Part shown: positions 35,272-46,833 of the stretch, one piece after another
How positions within the stretch are numbered: the stretch's first letter is position 1
Layout of the letters: each line of letters begins with the position of its first letter
Notes under the pieces: model-generated
What the model saw: only the letters and a program-made list of their open reading frames with translations
Databases searched by the model: none
What the model was told of the DNA's origin: nothing
Assembly: GCA_018398765.1 (NCBI GenBank)
Contig: JAHBMJ010000609.1
Location: forward strand, 55,849 to 119,848
Length of the DNA: 64,000 nt
Origin: Chromera velia
Taxonomy: Eukaryota; Sar; Chromeraceae
Direction of reading: 5' to 3'
Position numbers and translations under genes: made by a program

Positions 35272-38200
35272 GGCAGGACAGACAGGATAGACAGACAGAC
35301 AGACAGATCCGACCCACCATTGAGGTCAAGCATCTTTAGTCGTCTGAGCCCCTTGAGACTTGCCCCCAGAGACTTCCACCCAGCGATGCCGATACTTGAA
35401 TTGCCTGCACCGCAGGAGGAAGGCGGCGACACCATGAAAAGACAACAAGCCTTATGTATGTACTGTGCTATCATTCAGCGCAATTTGCAGAGAGCTTGCA
35501 TTAGCGACAACTCACTCAGAAGATCCAATTCCTCATCTGTGTTGCTTTCAAAGAGACACACGCTCCCAAACGGAAGGCTCCTCTTCTTACTGTCAGTGAC
35601 GCACTCGCAAAAGGAGACTCAGAGTCTCACGCACTCCCCCACTGACCCTGAATGTCCAATTCCTCCAGCAAGGCCGGAAGCGACGGGAAGAGTTGCTCGA
35701 CAATCTCGTCATTTAGAGCGCACTCTGCAACCGAATGACGAAGAAACATTCGCAACGGTAATGCCACTCAGGTGATATACACTCGAAGCCCGAGGGAAAG
35801 AAAGAAGGCATTCTCTCCCACCCTCTCCACAAGCTTCGGGCATGCGCATGCAGAGACTGACAGAGACCCCCCACCCCTGACATCACCCGACTCTTCCCCA
35901 AACATCCCCCTGACCACTCAGGTTCAGCTTCTTCAGACGTTCGAGGCTCTTCAGACGCACTCCCAGAGACTTCCACCCAGCGATGCCGATACTTGAGTTG
36001 CCTGCACCGTAGCAGTCAAAAGTACACAATAAACCTGACGCAACAGCAATCGGCGAAAAGAAAAAGATAGGACTGCGCACCGATATGCACTCAGTGCATC
36101 TTCTCATACACGAGCCGCCTGCCTGCTGGTTTTCGCACCTTCTTCAAAATTGAACAAGGGAGGATCGAAGCACTCGATCGTGTCTCACCACGGGCTCTAA
36201 CTCCACGTGCTCGGAGTTGTAGTACCCCTAGCTGCCCCACACGAAACCTCGACTTCTGCCCCATTCCCTTCAGCTGGAATCATGAAGACCTTGAAAAGAA
36301 CGTTGACCATTGACTCTCAAGGCCCACCTCATTTATTCCCCCCCCCCCCCCCAAAAAAAAACACACTCTTGTCTTTTTTTTTCCTTCAGAAAACCGAACA
36401 GAAGCCGACTGAAATCAAGAACGGCCGACTAACAATGAAAATCCACTTCCTCGAGCGTGTCCGGAAGCAATGGGAAGAGGTGATAGAGATGGGGGAGCAC
36501 CGGCGTGCTTGTGAAACTCAGCAAATACGCACAAGCTGCAAATAAGCACGCAATGAAGCACGTGTAACCATTACCACGGATACACTTACAGGCCCATTGC
36601 AAATAACTGGCAGCGTTCTCTTCTGTCAACCTTACAGGGTCCCAGGAACGCAAGGCGCCTGCAGAAGGCCAGGCCAACGAACAAGTAAACGCTCCAGACT
36701 CACCTCTTCTAGCGGCAACGCTTTGTTCCCTGACCCACTGGTATTACAGACACAAATAAATGCTCGACTTACTGGAAAGATCAAGCTTCTTCAGATGTTT
36801 AAGGCTCTTCATACGCGCCCCCAGTGCCAACCACCCGGCCTTGCAGAGATGGGCACCGCCTGCACACCGACATGCAGGGGTTAACAACAATTTATTCATG
36901 CGACAATTATTAATAGAACAACGAACCCAGCTAGCCCACATCGATTCACTGAGCTTTGATGCATTGAAGCACAATCTCATGGCGCAACAGACAATTCGCT
37001 CACGACGGTGTGCATGAGCAAACCCCGTACTCTGCCTTTAGACACGCTGAAGAAAGAGTGAAGAGACTTCGCACGACTCGGGGTCGCTTAAAATGACTTT
37101 CCTTTCTATACCCTTCCGCTGTACCGTCGAAGAGATCGACCAGGCGAATACGAACCTCGAACAGACAACTCCTCGAGCGTGGTCGGGAGCGATGGGAAGA
37201 GACTTTCCACCTTCTGATCATACAGTGTACACGCTGCAGACAATTAAACAGACTATGAATTTATATGGGTGACATGCGTCTACGTAGGAGCCCAACTGAA
37301 GGAACGCATTGTCTCCGCACGCAAAGGGAGGCCCACAACGACTCAGAACAGCTGGCAAAAGTACAGTCAAGACTCCTTTCGCCCGAGAAAAGGCGTTTCT
37401 CCCCTGAGGCCGTTGCAGGAATGCAGACCAGACTGGCAGGACTCGTAAAGTCAACTGATCCATTCCATCTTCTCGTCCTCGTCAAACCCAACCAAGTTGC
37501 AAACACACGTTCCTGACTGCTAACCCGCATCTACAAATACCTTTCGCACACTGGCTGGTCGTCGTTGAGGAAGGCCATGCATCTACATGTATTCGCAGAC
37601 AGAGACAACCCCTCAGACTGACAGTTGAGGTTCAGCTTCTTCAGTTGTTCGAGGCTCTGCAAACGCGCCCCGAGAGACGCCCATCCTTCGGGACCGATAC
37701 GAGGGTTCTCTGCAGGACGACATACATCCAACGAAACGAATGCGTCCAGCGTGCCTCTGAGCCATGCACTGTTCCTTGATCACAGCATCATGATTGCACG
37801 GCATGTATGAGACGGTGCGCCACCTGCAGGCCTCAGGCTACACATGGGCTGATGGGTCAATTCTCCACGTGCGACCTGTAGACAGACCGGATGGATCGTC
37901 CTTGTGCAGTCTACCTCGAAGCCTCATTTTTCACACTATCCGAAGCAGCCACGTCGACAATCAAAAAATGCATTTGCAAGCGATCGACAACTGACCCGCA
38001 AGATCCAAATCTTCAAGCGCCAATGGAATTGATGGGAAAAACTGTTCGACCTTATCGTTTGTCAGCGTGCAATCTGCATGCATGCAAAGAGACCACCCAC
38101 GCAACATCCAGTCGGAGCTCAAGTCATCCTTTCCGGACGCATCCGGTTCCCGACTTTCAAATCAGTCTAGAAGCTTCTTTCCTCTCGGTAACGCCTAGAT

Positions 38201-39251
38201 AGTGGCGGACCCGCCTCAGGGTACATTCACTCATACAAACCGAGATCCACACGCATTTGAGCGGGAACAGACCCGAACCCCAGCCAATGACAGGCTCCTG
38301 AGAAATCAGAGAAACAGTCCAGACCAGTGAAATGTGTTCGTAGCCGATTCGTTACTGCAGATCCATCCAAGCACATGCACCCGGTCACAGGCATTGGACG
38401 ACACGCAGATCCCACTGACTTACCTCGAAGCCCCAGCCTCTTCAGTCCTTCGAGGCTCTTTAGACGCTCCCCTAGTGATGCCGACCCCACAATGCCGATT
38501 CTCTTGTTGCCTGCACGCCGGTGTTCGTGTATCCCCAACCAAAGCATGCATGCAAGCATGAAAGCAGCTAGACAGGCAACTTCAGGATCCAGAGGCAGCA
38601 GGCAGAAGGCGGAAAGAGTGCAAATACCAATTGGACACACAAGTCGATCTTGTCAGTCTACATACAAGAAACATGCATGAGCGTCTGCATGCCTTCATAC
38701 ACAGACCCCAATTTTTTGCCTGGGCCCTGCAGCTGCCTACGCACTGATACGTGCTGCAGCAAAATTGAAAGCACGCATTTTTACTCATTGAAGTAGGAAC
38801 ATCTCCACTCACGAAGTCTCATCTTCGATGATATCCTCTCCAGCTATTCAAACACGGCTCGCGACTGAGCGACTACTGACCCAAAAGATTCAGCTCCTCG
38901 AGCGTCGCGGGGAGCACTGGGAGGAGCTCCCTGAGGTCCTCATCCTGCAGCTCTGTAAAAAAGAAATACAGAAGGCACAAAGCCCCAATGAGATTGAGGA
39001 CAGGTGTTGTTCAGACTCCCGGACAGGAGCGAACGCTCGCAACAAAGCAGACCAACCGTCAAACGTACATTACAGACAATTACAGAGGAGCACGACCACT
39101 TCTCCCTTCACATCTGCCCACGCAGATCATGCACGCTCTCACACGCAGACGCCACTGACCGCTACAGGACAATTTATTCAGACGTTTGAGGCTCTTCAGA
39201 CGGGCTCTCAACAGGGCCCACCCGGGGCTCTTGAGATCAAACTGCCCTGCA

Positions 39252-39292
<41 letters not shown>

Positions 39293-42200
39293 CCACGCGG
39301 AAAGTGACACATCCAACCATGCATGAGATGATGGAGCGTGCTCAGCCGGGAATAGTCCATCATCTATTCCGATGCATGCATAAAAGCACACTGCCATGCC
39401 ATCTTTTCTGCATCCTTTCACTCACAAGCAGCCTCGGACACCTCAAGAGTTCCTTCCCGCATGCCCTGCAACAGAACGATAAAAACTGGAGCCACCTGTC
39501 CTGTCTTGACTCGGACTCAGCGGAATAGCCGTACCTCCCCGAGAAGACCTGATTTTCCGCGTAACTCCCTTCACCCAGCTCTACAGCCTGCTGGAGACAG
39601 TGTCTGATACAGAGAAAAGGAGAGAACAACCCCAGTGTGACTGACAATGAACATACAACTCCTCCAGGGTGACCGGAAGCGACGGGAAGAGTTGCTCGGC
39701 CGTCTCAACTCGCAAACCGCAGTCTGCAGGCACACACACCATGAAAGAAGCCTCCTTGAGATGACACGCAGCGAGGTGGAGTACATGCACACAGACGCGC
39801 GCTCCTCCTCCACCAGCTCCCAGAGCCAGTGACGCAAACACCGCTGCATCAAGCCAGATCAAACGACAAAAGTGCCGTCTCGCATCTCAGAATGACAAAA
39901 GCTTCCCTTCTGACGCATCTGCAGACATACAGAGAGCCCCGACTAACTGGAAACATTGAGTCTCTTCAATCGTTCGAGGCCCTTCAGACGTGACCCTAAA
40001 GCTGCCCACCCAGCGACGCCGAGTTCGCGGTTGTCTGCACACGCACGGTCAATGACGTGAGGGCTAAACAAGAGCAACCATCAACAGATATTTCTCGCCA
40101 GCCTCCAATCTGTGAGTCACGTTGCATCCACGTGTGAATGCCCCCACGCAAATTCTCTCTCGGGCAATCCTCATTGCACAAACAGGCTTACTCTCTCTCT
40201 ATGTCAGCTTTCTTCACGGCTGCCAAACTCACAGAAACGGCCTTGCAGACATATTGTTCACTGCTGGGACCCATCTGAGTGGGAGCGCTTTCCTCAACGA
40301 ATCCTATCTCATCTTCCGCATCATTTCCTTGTGAGCTGCACTTAACGACTACTGACGTCCAAAATCCAGATGCTCGAGTGCGGCCGGAAGCGACGGGAAG
40401 AGCTCTTTGGCCTCGGCATCATTCAGCGAAGAAACTGCAGACAAACAGCTCGTAAAAATGCACGCACAGTCATAAAGCTGCCCCACAGTCAGAACTCAAG
40501 TCAACTTTCTCATTTTTCGCCCACCACCCCCGAGCCTCGGCCCTGCAGAGGATTGCATGTCCGCGCACAAAAGACCAGACCAGTCTGTGAGCATAGAAGT
40601 CAGGCTTACACTTAAACTTCAGTTTCTTCAGTCGTTCGAGGCTCTTCAGACGCGCACCCAGATACGCCCAGCCATCGACGACAAGACTCACGTTCCCTGC
40701 ACACCGGCATTGGCGTTTCGAATATCCAAAACAACCAACACGTCCTGTCTATCACTGCGCTACAGTGCATGCATGAATAAAAAGAGTATTTCAGTCGGAC
40801 TCGCCGCATGCTGTCTTTGCATGGAAGCAGACAGATTTCTGTCCTGCCTCTTTTGAAGACCTTCAGGCACACTCACGACCTAGTGGGGAGTTTTCTAGAA
40901 ACTCGCATACAATGCAAAGGCGGCACTCCTCCCTCTTTCATCACTGTCCATTCTTCGGTGGCCCTAAGAAGAAACAAGAGCGTGAGATGACAGACACATA
41001 CTGACACGCGAAGTCCAGTTCCTCGAGCGTCACTGGAAGCAAGGGAAAGAGCTGCTCTACCTCTGCATGTTCCAACTGTGAATCTGCAGGGAAGGGAAAG
41101 AACACATGAAGAGAGTACATCCGTGCGTGAGTTGGCATGCTTGAAAAACGCAAATATACAGAAGTGACTCGACTAGCTCTGCACTCTTCGCCGCAGTCTC
41201 AATCAGCAGGAGGAAATTCTGGGGCCCCTCGCGCGACGATCGTCTTCAGAGTTCGCTGCATAAAGAATGTGAACTAGACAGTCTTTTCTTGTTTTCCACT
41301 TTACGCTGCTCACTGCAGAGGAGTCACAGAGTCCCACTCTCAGATGACTTTATCTGACTATCTGAATTACTGCACGCAACAATGCAAATTCGTCCGACAA
41401 TCGAATTCGCGATGATGATGCGTAGAAGAACAAACCAGGTTTATTCAAAATGCGAGTCACCAACTCTTGTCAACTATGTTCATTAGGCGTCTGTCAAAAA
41501 GGGAACTCCTAAAGTTCTCCTATGAATCTTTCTCTGTACCGCATCCTCCGATGGTCCGATCAAACACCTTCTTTCCACCTACCCACCCAGCCAAGCAACC
41601 GACCATCGAAGCTCAGACTCTTCAAGCAGGGGACATCCGCTCCTTCTCTTTCCGAGTCAGCTAACGTTTCCAGAAATCGACAGAAAAACGGGGATCCCCC
41701 TCTAGGGAAGAACCCCGCGGCGTGACCTGCAAGAGAGAAGTGGTACGCACTGGAATTGATAAGCACGCACAGCATGGAGAGAGGTACGCACTGGAATTGA
41801 TAAGCACGCACAGCATGGAGAGAGGTACGCACTGGAATTGATAAGCACGCACAGCATGGAGAGAGAGTGGACACACGATGGGGGAAGAAAGATTGGCAAC
41901 GAGGTGGATGATCGGCCGGTTGCGTCTGCATGGAATGGATGGAAGAGTGGGAGAATGAGGGGAGGGGAGCGTCACAAGTACCAGAGGTTTGATCCAACAG
42001 GAGAGAAGAAGTGCAAACAGAAAAATGTTTGAAGTTGAAAGACAGGCGAAACAAAATGAGAGCATGTCTGCTGTGAGGGAAAGAAACAAAAAAGTACCAG
42101 GCCTCTCGATGCATTCATCATTCACTCAGCTCCTATCAGCCGCTGACCAAATTTCAGTTCCTCTATTGACTTGGGTAGAGCTGTGAGTAGAAGGAAAACT

Positions 42201-43518
42201 TTCCCCGGGGAGAGTTTGCAGTCTGAAAAGCATGTACAGCCAGAGAAGTAGGAAGCAATGCGCATACTCGCAACATATGTATCCATCGCATTGCTCTGCT
42301 GTCTTGTGTTTGATGTGTTTTCCCTTCCCATTCGCCCCTCGCCACCAGGTCCTGAGGCGAAAATGTTTTTTTTCTTTTCAGAAAGCTCTGGCATAGATCG
42401 AGTCTTTCTCTTGTCTGTCAATGCAACTGCTCCGAAGTTTGCGAGGAAAGACGGACGATATCCGGCAACCACTTTGATCTTTTTCATGACAGAAGCTCCC
42501 GGAAGAAAATTCCTTCAGATTCCGCAGCGCTTCTTTCCCGTCTTCGGAACAGGAAAGGGAGACAGGTGTGTTCCGATCAAACAGTTGGTTTCAGAAACGA
42601 AGGAAAGTGGCGACACACTGATTCTGTTAGTGCGTCTTGGTACTGTCTTGAGGTGGCTGCTTCCCTCGTGTTCAATCAGTCAATGAAGCTATCCGCCTGC
42701 GTGAACGTCCCTGTTTTTTCTCTTCCCTTCAGATGATTCTCATTTCACTCATTCCCCCACCTCCCCGTCAAATGAAAGAAGACAAAATGTTCTGCTTCAC
42801 ATGCAAGACAGGGTCACTCACTGGATGAGTCCTTCAGCTTTCTCAAGTCGTTATCCAGGTCCAGGCTCTTCAGCTTCTGTTGAGAGGTGATCTTCCCCTG
42901 AAACGAAGGAACGGAGAGAGACGGGGGGAAGAGACTGCTTGTGGGTGCATTGCACGCACCTACACTTCGCGCTCCGTTCTAGTGCGTACGAAAAGAAAGA
43001 AGCCCTCCATGAAGTAAAGATGAAGTGGCAGGAAGGAACGAAATCTTGTCCCCCGACTGCTTTCAAAACGCTATATTGGAAAGGTCACGTCACACACCTT
43101 CTTCATAGAGCGAAGGACCAGCCATGCCACACCATACGAAGCCTTTCTTCGTAAAAGCTCCGAGACGTCCTGCGTGTAAGAAGGATGGTGAGGGTGTGAG
43201 GGAGCAAGCAGGAAAGGGAATTAAGAGGTCGAGATGTCTGAAGCAGCAAAGCGACACGGAGATGGCGAAAAGCAGGTTGCATACCAGTAGGGAAGCATGT
43301 ATGTGGTGGGCACAATTCCGGGTGGTGGGCAAGAAAATCTGCGGTTGAACCGTGTAAATTGCATGACCGACCGCGGGCACGCATCAGAGGCCCTGGATAC
43401 CTGCTAGATGCACATGCACACAGAGGAATGCACTGCAGGGACTCACCTCGGGGCATGGGTCTGCGTGATTCAGCACGATTGAGAGTGCGTCCTCAGCCAC
43501 GATCGACTGTTCTTCCAT
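34324..43518 (-). CDS. leucine-rich-repeat protein, at least 21 exons of alternating 78/87 nt
   Basis: Predicted ~574-residue LRR protein of ribonuclease-inhibitor style. Exons, high to low: 43518-43447, 43169-43098, 42897-42822, 42222-42148, 41083-41006, 40696-40610, 40434-40357, 40034-39948, 39723-39646, 39246-39166, 38952-38881, 38510-38424, 38073-37996, 37709-37623, 37233-37156, 36859-36773, 36535-36434, 36001-35915, 35724-35647, 35404-35318, 34421-34324. From the third intron on, all introns are phase 1. Odd and even exons carry two different repeats: a 26-residue type (D-C[21 protein letters not shown]) and a 29-residue type (G-N[24 protein letters not shown]). Most exons are exactly 78 or 87 nt; 81, 72, 102 and 75 nt variants occur. 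The last exon begins like a 26-residue repeat and then degenerates to the stop. No signal peptide or membrane segment is seen. A 29-residue exon expected between 42148 and 41083 was not found. Binding partner unknown. Confidence 0.82.
34641..35309. repeat. 670-bp (ACAG)n microsatellite with ACAGG interruptions
   Basis: Nearly pure gacagaca repeat on the + strand, i.e. (CTGT)n on the sense strand of the LRR gene, interrupted at irregular intervals by an extra G (ggacagac) and a few point changes. It occupies most of the last intron of the LRR gene and begins within ~15 bases of that intron's donor. All long open frames in it are artefacts of the repeat. Confidence 0.97.
39256..39291. repeat. 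(CA)n microsatellite in an LRR intron
   Basis: About 18 CA units directly beside the acceptor of the 39246-39166 exon, so the sense strand reads (TG)n up to the exon. Confidence 0.9.
41743..41866. repeat. 41-bp tandem repeat, three copies
   Basis: Unit gtacgcactggaattgataa followed by gcacgcacagcatggagagag, starting at 41743, 41784 and 41825, with copies essentially identical. It lies in the long LRR intron (41084-42147) where one 87-nt repeat exon would be expected but is absent. Confidence 0.95.
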
Positions 43519-43901
43519 CTCTCTGTCTCTCCAATTCTTTGCAACTACTCCCCGTGTCACGAATATGCATTTCAAAAGGAGACCATCAAAGTGTCGCCTT
43601 ACTCTCTATCATGCCGACCCAGACGCTCTGAATTACGCATTCAAGGGTGGGGTGTGTGAATCTGGGCTGACTCTCCGTACATTCTACGCAACTTCTTGTT
43701 CATGCAGCTACATCCATAAGTTTCAGGTATACATGCAGGGAATGCATGCACCTGCGGATATAAAGGTCAGTCGAAGTCAAGGAAAGTCGGACTAAGTCGC
43801 GGACTTTAGTTTAGTAAGATTTAGCCGTGGCCCCCTCGGTCGCGCGCGTTGTTCATGCCGTGGCCGCTGTTGGACGGCAACTTGGACCCGATTTGAATGG
43901 G

Positions 43902-44392
43902 GGACAAACTAGGTTAGATCCACCTCTCATATATGGGGACGCGGCATGCATGAAAAAACCCTCAATCATCAATTTGATTGTGAGCCATCGCCTCAAGGGG
44001 CAACTCACGCCCTGAGATTGCACGCAAAAATTTATTGTTTTAAGGGGGGTCACTGTTCACCAACAATTCTTCTTTAAGAATTAGCAAAAATTCACATGTG
44101 AATGTGCCCCCATCTACCTCCTACGGCATGCGCCATGCAGTTTCAGGCAATCCGGTGTTTCCTTCATCATACAGCTATATGTAGCTCAGATGGTAGAGCA
44201 TACATCCCATTAGTTGTATCCCATTTGTATGTACGTAGTCTTAAATTCAATTCTTGTTTCAACCTTTTTTTTTGTATTGTGTATATTGCATAAATAATAT
44301 TGAAACATATACAACTGTGATTGAGGTTTTTGTTATGCATGCCGCGTCCCCGTGTATGAGGGGCGGATCTAGCCTAGTCCGTCAAAAGGTTC
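43902..44392. mobile_element. inverted-repeat (MITE/foldback-like) element with tRNA-like core
   Basis: The arm at 43902-43985 and the reverse complement of 44312-44392 match over about 75 bases, sharing GACTAGG-TAGATCC-CC, CTCATA-A-GGGGACGCGG and CATGCAT-A-AAAAACC-TCAATCA. The ~330-bp centre includes the tRNA-like sequence and a T9 run. A third, single arm lies at 33680-33760, so this is a family. No transposase is seen, hence a non-autonomous element if mobile. Confidence 0.6.
44173..44271 (+). tRNA. tRNA-like or SINE-head sequence, probably not a working tRNA
   Basis: TAGCTCAGATGGTAGAGCA is a perfect-looking internal A box with a GCTC/GAGC D-arm. About 50 bases downstream, a TTAAATTCAATTC segment sits where a T-arm and B box should be but is degenerate, and TTTTTTTTT follows near 44263, like a Pol III terminator. 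The acceptor stem is not convincing. It is best read as a tRNA pseudogene or the head of a tRNA-derived SINE inside the inverted-repeat element. Confidence 0.4.
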
Positions 44393-45239
44393 CAGTTCGT
44401 CCCATCTGTTCTGAATCTAGGAACACTGCTCATTAATCACTTTTACTGCGGCTTATTTCTCAAGCGGCGGTAGAGTAGAACTTGGAGAACAACGAAAAGA
44501 GGGGAGAGGCAGGGCAAAAACTTTCTAAAAGTTTGTCTCCTTGGCAAAGGCTACCCTTTGACGGCAGAGAACAACTTCAAAGAGACCCCTCCCATTAATC
44601 TGCCCCTCATTTTCTCAACCTTCTTTTCTTCCTTTCCTTTCATGCGCTTGCCCCCCCCTTTTTTTCCCTTCTTGTTTGTATACAAAGAATCAATTACAAA
44701 AGAATCGCTTAGTTTGCGCCCTCCGAGTCGAAAGACCCAGAGAACGCTGCAACCTCCCTATCGAGAAGGCACTCAGGCTGGAAGGGCCCTCTGGTTCTCC
44801 TCCTGCTGTGAATTGAACAGAGAAGATTTGCGGCAACGAAACGCTGTAGCGTACAACTTGGTTAGTAGGCACTGTACTAAGCAGCTCAACACTTTAATTT
44901 ACATGTATAATAGTACATTATATACAAAACTCCTCATGCTATTACGAACTCCCAATATAACTTCTAAGTATATCTTGCCTACTAAAAGCCTCTACAGTAT
45001 CTGGGGGCAGAGAAGTAAAGTCAGAAGAAATAAAAAAAAAGGAATGAAGATTTAACTTAGATCTCAAAAAAAAAGAAATGACCTTTTAATATGGAACGTC
45101 TAGTGCATGCCTCTATAGATTTATTAAACAAGAAAGATTGTTAAGTCCAATCATAGAAGAATCAATGGAAGAGGGCGTTGAAGAATAGTTGGAAGTATCA
45201 GAACAGATGGAAGAGGAAAGAGAAGCAAGCCAGGTTGAA

Positions 45240-45560
45240 AGACAATTAACTTTGTAGACAACTTGGCAGAGGACCAGGCAGATAACTTGGCAGAGGACCA
45301 CTGGCAGGCAGAGGACCTGGCAGACAACTTGGCAGAGGATCTGGCAGAGGACTAGGCAGACAACTTGGCAGAGGACCTGGCAAACAACCTGGCAGAGGAC
45401 CTAATAGAGGACCTGGCAGACAACTGGGCAGAAGACCTCACAGACAAATTCTGAGACAATGTAACAAAAGATCTGACAGAGGGCCTGACCAAACGCGAGG
45501 CAGATTTAGTGGCCGACAAAAGGGTAAACATTAAGGCAGACACAGAAGACTATGTGGTAG
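45240..45560. repeat. imperfect tandem repeat of GGCAGAGGAC-TGGCAGACAACTT
   Basis: Roughly 10-12 diverged units of 15-24 bases. The + strand reads repeatedly L-A-E-D-L-A-D-N in one frame, with two internal stops; the minus strand reads S-A-R-S-S-A-R-L. It could be a relic of a repetitive coding exon or a plain minisatellite. No gene can be built around it. Confidence 0.75.
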
Positions 45561-46546
45561 AGGCAGAGGCAGACAAGTAAGAAGACAAAAACTACCATGG
45601 TGATGGCATGCCCAGTCACAACTGTAGCCATGTCAAGAAAAATGATGGAGTGTAGCATAGAATATAAACGGGCCGACAAAAAGGCAGAAGAGAGCCAATA
45701 AGAAATTAAATCAATACAGAAGCGGAAGACAATAAGGCAAAAGAAAAAGAATATGAACTGGAAGAATTAATATTATAAGGGTTCTAAAACGGAAGATAAA
45801 TTGGAAGACAAAGTAGAAGACACTAGCCAAAAGACTTATAAAAATGGGCATACATATTGGCAGAGGTCGGAAAACTTAAGGTTTCATTTGACACCTTGTA
45901 CAAACAAGAATAGCCCGGATATTTAAACATTCGTGTTTCGCCCTTTGAGCAAATTCTGAGATGCAACCTTTGAGTGACTTCAGTCTCCTAGTCACCCTTT
46001 CATCAGCAACGTTCCTAAGTTCCAGAGTCGGATAAGTAGTCCACTATAATGTAAGATCATGCATTATCAGCATAAACCATCATCTTATTTCATCTACACG
46101 TTTCTTTTTTAACCACTTATATATGTCCTCTAAGGCAGTTACCCATGCAGGTACATGCAGGTGATCCAACTGGTTAGGTATATCTCGTAGTATAATAATG
46201 ATAACATAAATTTGAGTTTTAACTAAAAATTAAAAAAATTAAGTAGAAAATTCATAGCTAGTTTATCCTTTTCGTGATCGTGAACGTTTTCCCACTCAAA
46301 AACAAAAAAAGTTTTACAATAAAACAAAATGTATAGACATAAAAAAACACTGTAAAAAAGAATGTAATAGCATTAGACTCACCTTTTAAGTTGCTTTTAA
46401 TTTGAATGATAACTAGAGTAGTAGCAAAAACTAGGCTAGGGAAAAAACAAATTACAAAAATTCAACAATGGAACACATACACACACAAAACTCACCTACA
46501 TAATTTTATATAATATAAAACGCGGTGCAATTCAGAAGTTGTGCTC

Positions 46547-46833
46547 TTACTTATCATAATTTGGCCCATAAGATACACTGTCAATAATATTGTATTTCAT
46601 ATCAATATCAATGGCGGCACTAAGACTTGACTTAGCGTCTTTTATATCATGTAATGCCTCGATCAGCGCCCTCTGCTTGTCAGAGTTTGCCAGTGCTTCG
46701 AGTCACATAAGGGAGGCAGAGAAGGCGTCGATTTTCTGATTCAATTTTCCTTTTCTTTTCCTGATCGTTTCTTTCAGGCTTTTAAAATTTGACCGAATGC
46801 CCTGTGGTCTCTTCTTTTTTCCCTCTCAAGAAA
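46547..46833 (-). pseudogene. coding relic with in-frame TGA
   Basis: On the minus strand, one frame reads about 85 residues of unbiased, protein-like composition (GIRSNFKSLKETIRKRKG, then LEALANSDKQRALIEALHD, then IIDSVSYGPNYDK) ending in TAA at 46547-46549, but a TGA interrupts after ASLM and another stop precedes the start. The amphipathic Lys/Glu/Leu pattern suggests a former coiled-coil exon. No family recognised. Confidence 0.4.

Noticed and set aside
34641-35309. CRISPR array or centromeric satellite
   Set aside because: Four-base simple repeat without unique spacers; the context is a eukaryotic intron.
34616-35474. Long open frames rich in Cys-Leu-Ser-Val or Asp-Arg-Gln-Thr on both strands
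   Set aside because: They are translations of the (ACAG)n microsatellite; all frames stay open because the repeat contains no stop.
43519-43575. Longer N-terminus for the LRR protein starting at 43575
   Set aside because: The codon at 43575 is TTG, not ATG; the first in-frame ATG is at 43518.
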